NCBI GenBank assembly: GCA_004525465.1
Contig: SPCN01000017.1
Location: forward strand, 1-16,376
Reading direction: 5' to 3'
Length of the DNA stretch: 16,376 nt
Origin: Chrysiogenales bacterium
Lineage (GTDB): Bacteria > Acidobacteriota > Aminicenantia > UBA2199
Shown: piece after piece, positions 15,117 to 16,376 of the stretch
Position numbering within the stretch: the stretch's first letter is position 1
Layout of the letters: each line of letters opens with the position of its first letter
Program-made: the position numbers and the translations under genes
The notes under the pieces: generated by a model
Databases searched by the model: none
Seen by the model: only the letters and a program-made list of their open reading frames with translations
What the model was told of the DNA's origin: nothing

Positions 15117-15214
15117 AACGTTGAACCGTTGAAAAGTTGAAATGAAAAAGCAATTTTTCGAGATTATTATATTGCGGTTCACACTTCAAATCTTCAACGC
15201 TTTAACACTTCAAC
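15112..15214. repeat. Inverted pair of 4 x 8-nt blocks (GTTGAANN) between tatC and tRNA-Ala
   Basis: Left arm 15112-15143 is four exact 8-nt units of GTTGAANN; right arm 15183-15214 is four 8-nt units of the inverse NNTTCAAC (one unit TTTAAC). The arms are each 32 nt with a 39-nt spacer, so a long imperfect hairpin is possible in transcripts from either side. It lies between convergent genes, so a role in ending both transcripts is conceivable, but there is no GC-rich stem with a T-tract. The left arm overlaps the tatC stop codon. Confidence 0.85.
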
Positions 15215-15246
15215 ATAATTTATTTCGAATGCGAGTAATTTCACTG

Positions 15247-15317
15247 TGGAGCCAGGCGGAATCGAACCGCCATCTCAACCTTGCGAAGGTCGCGTTCTCC
15301 CATTAAACCATGGCCCC
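15247..15317 (-). tRNA. tRNA-Ala, anticodon CGC
   Basis: A 71-nt cloverleaf on the minus strand. Acceptor GGGGCCA pairs with TGGCTCC, including the G3-U70 wobble that marks alanine tRNAs, with A at the discriminator position. D-arm GTTT/GAAC, anticodon stem CGACC/GGTTG with loop TTCGCAA (anticodon CGC, reads GCG), four-nt variable loop, T-arm GGCGG/CCGCC with loop TTCGATT. The CCA end is not encoded. It is transcribed toward tatC, away from the S46 gene. Confidence 0.95.
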
Positions 15318-15338
15318 GGATTTAGGTCGCAGAACCGC

Positions 15339-15368
15339 ACTATATCATTTAAAGCGGGTGCCTGTCAA
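15339..15368 (-). promoter_or_regulatory. Promoter for tRNA-Ala
   Basis: Minus strand: perfect -35 TTGACA (15368-15363), 18-nt spacer, extended -10 TGA-TATAGT (hexamer 15344-15339, 5/6). Start near 15332, leaving a 15-nt leader to be trimmed from the tRNA. Confidence 0.8.
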
Positions 15369-15401
15369 TCACAGGAAAAGTTATGGGTATTGGTTTAAAG
15401 A

Positions 15402-15564
15402 CAAGGGGCAAGGGGCTATGGGCCAAAGGGACGAGAATAAGAGTTAAAGAGGTAAAGGGGTAGAGAGGTAGAGAGAAAGACAAAGGATAAAAATAAAAAG
15501 GAAAAGTGAAGAGAGTAGTTTGACGTTTTATCCCTTTAACCCTTCAACGTTTCAACACTTCAAC
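15402..15564. repeat. Heptamer and octamer blocks upstream of the S46 peptidase gene
   Basis: 15402-15430 is three to four units of CAAGGGG type (7 nt). 15442-15473 is four exact 8-nt units of AGGTARAG type, with a decayed unit before. 15533-15564 is four exact 8-nt units of NNTTCAAC type, with a decayed unit before; this family matches the pair at 15112-15214. The second block is partly inverse to the third (GTTAAAG against CTTTAAC), with a 59-nt purine-rich stretch between them. Nothing coding is seen in 15369-15634. Confidence 0.8.
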
Positions 15565-15576
15565 AGTGGAGTTTTC

Positions 15577-15605
15577 TTGAACTATTCCATTTTCTCCTGC
15601 ATAAT
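15577..15605 (+). promoter_or_regulatory. Sigma-70-type promoter for the S46 peptidase gene
   Basis: -35 TTGAAC (15577-15582, 4/6), spacer exactly 17 nt, -10 CATAAT (15600-15605, 5/6). Start near 15612, leader about 23 nt with a strong AAAGGAGG at 15621-15628. The -35 begins 13 nt after the last octamer unit. Confidence 0.65.
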
Positions 15606-15634
15606 AACAATTGCAATCACAAAGGAGGTTTCTA

Positions 15635-16376
15635 GTGAAAAAAAACCAAAGAAAATGGCTGCCGATTGGCTTATCCATGGCAGTCCTCATGATCCTGTTT
15701 TTACTGGCAAGTCCGCTCGCCGCCGATGAGGGCATGTGGACCCTGGACAACATGCCCATGAAACAGCTCCAGGAAAAATACGGGTTTGAACCCACTCCGG
15801 CCTGGCTCGAACACATCCGCCTGGCTTCGGTACGCGTAGGCGACGGCGGTTCAGGCTCCTTTGTCAGCCCCAACGGCCTGGTGCTGACCAATCACCATGT
15901 GGCCCTTGGCCAACTGCAAAAAGTATCGACCCCGCAAAAGAACTACGTCAATGACGGCTTCTACGCCGCCACGGCTGCCGAAGAACTCCCCTGCCCCGAC
16001 CTGGAGCTCAATGTCCTGATCTCCATGGCCAACGTCACTGCCAGGGTCATGGCCGCTGTCAAGCCTGGAATGGCTGCCAATAAAGCTCTGGAGGCCCGCA
16101 AAGCCGCCATTGCCGCCATCGAACGCCAAAGCCTTAAAAAGACCGGCCTGCGCTCCGATGTGGTCAAACTTTACAATGGCGGGGAATACTGGCTCTACCG
16201 CTACAAGAAATATACCGATGTCAAGCTTGTTTTTGCCCCGGAACAGCAGGCGGCATTCTACGGCGGCGATCCCGACAACTTCACCTTCCCGCGCCACGAC
16301 CTTGACATGGCGCTCTTCCGCGCCTATGAAAAAGGCAAGCCGGCCGTTGTCAGCCATTATTTGAAGTGGAGTGCCA
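15635..16376 (+). CDS. S46-family dipeptidyl-peptidase, N-terminal part (partial)
   Basis: The first 247 codons of an S46 serine exopeptidase; the gene runs off the right edge. It starts with GTG at 15635, six nt after a full AAAGGAGG, followed by a clear signal peptide ending LASPLAADEG (cleavage near residue 30), so the product is exported. Family motifs: DEGMWTLDN at the mature start, GGSGSFVSPNGLVLTNHH with the catalytic His in the NHH at 86-88 (written here in two parts: SFVSPNG and LVLTNHH), and NFTFPRHDLDMALFR near 215-229, where Asp224 aligns with the catalytic Asp of DPP7/DPP11-type enzymes. The catalytic Ser would lie beyond the window. These enzymes remove dipeptides from the N-termini of peptides in the periplasm during growth on protein. 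The residue that sets DPP7 against DPP11 specificity is not visible. Confidence 0.94.
   Translation, partial: MKKNQRKWLPIGLSMAVLMILFLLASPLAADEGMWTLDNMPMKQLQEKYGFEPTPAWLEHIRLASVRVGDGGSGSFVSPNGLVLTNHHVALGQLQKVSTPQKNYVNDGFYAATAAEELPCPDLELNVLISMANVTARVMAAVKPGMAANKALEARKAAIAAIERQSLKKTGLRSDVVKLYNGGEYWLYRYKKYTDVKLVFAPEQQAAFYGGDPDNFTFPRHDLDMALFRAYEKGKPAVVSHYLKWSA

Noticed and set aside
15369..15634. Small gene in the purine-rich stretch before the S46 peptidase, including a 69-codon plus-strand frame at 15520-15729
   Set aside because: The frame runs through octamer repeats, the promoter and the ribosome site and overlaps the S46 coding start in another frame.

Overview
This is a bacterial chromosomal segment of moderate G+C. 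It carries 13 recognisable protein genes (two cut by the window ends) and one tRNA gene. The gene set is that of a didermic, heterotrophic bacterium rich in secreted or periplasmic peptidases: an M48 metalloprotease lipoprotein, a gamma-glutamyltransferase-family hydrolase and an S46 dipeptidyl-peptidase. It also has a Tat exporter, a soluble hybrid histidine kinase, an HD-GYP response regulator and a sigma-54-type promoter. S46 peptidases together with this mix suggest an uncultured lineage near Acidobacteriota/Aminicenantes, but that placement is a low-confidence inference and nothing here proves it.

Layout. 1-267 (minus) is the start of a protein with a carboxypeptidase-regulatory-like fold. 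It is preceded by a textbook GG-N10-GC sigma-54 promoter and three copies of a TGTCCCA-N3-TGGGACA palindrome. 594-4521 (minus) is a two-gene operon, M48 lipoprotein then hybrid kinase, divergent from the GGT-family gene (4659-6350, plus). metK and ahcY (6666-9394, plus) make up the core of the activated methyl cycle, and an HD-GYP response regulator follows (9490-10572). A minus operon (12139 down to 10589) encodes an RsbW-like GHKL protein, TsaB (t6A tRNA modification) and RimI, with overlapping reading frames. Divergent from it is a 461-residue all-helical protein I do not recognise. tatA-tatC, tRNA-Ala(CGC) and the start of an S46 peptidase close the window.

The most unusual content is between the genes. 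The gaps at 6351-6665, 7821-7966, 13714-14014, 15112-15246 and 15395-15576 are built from short blocks, each usually four copies of a degenerate 7- or 8-nt unit (28-32 bp). Several unit families occur, the same families recur in different gaps and on both strands, some are paired as inverted repeats, and two gaps also carry a REP-type palindrome with a 5' GTAG. The blocks begin at or next to stop codons and end at or next to the -35 box of the next promoter (metK, tatA, S46).

Translation starts are of two kinds. metK, ahcY, the GGT gene, the kinase, the M48 gene and the S46 gene have Shine-Dalgarno sequences. The HD-GYP gene, the RsbW-like gene and the unknown 461-aa gene have none, and instead have a -10 box placed so that transcription would begin within 0-2 nt of the ATG, which predicts leaderless mRNAs.
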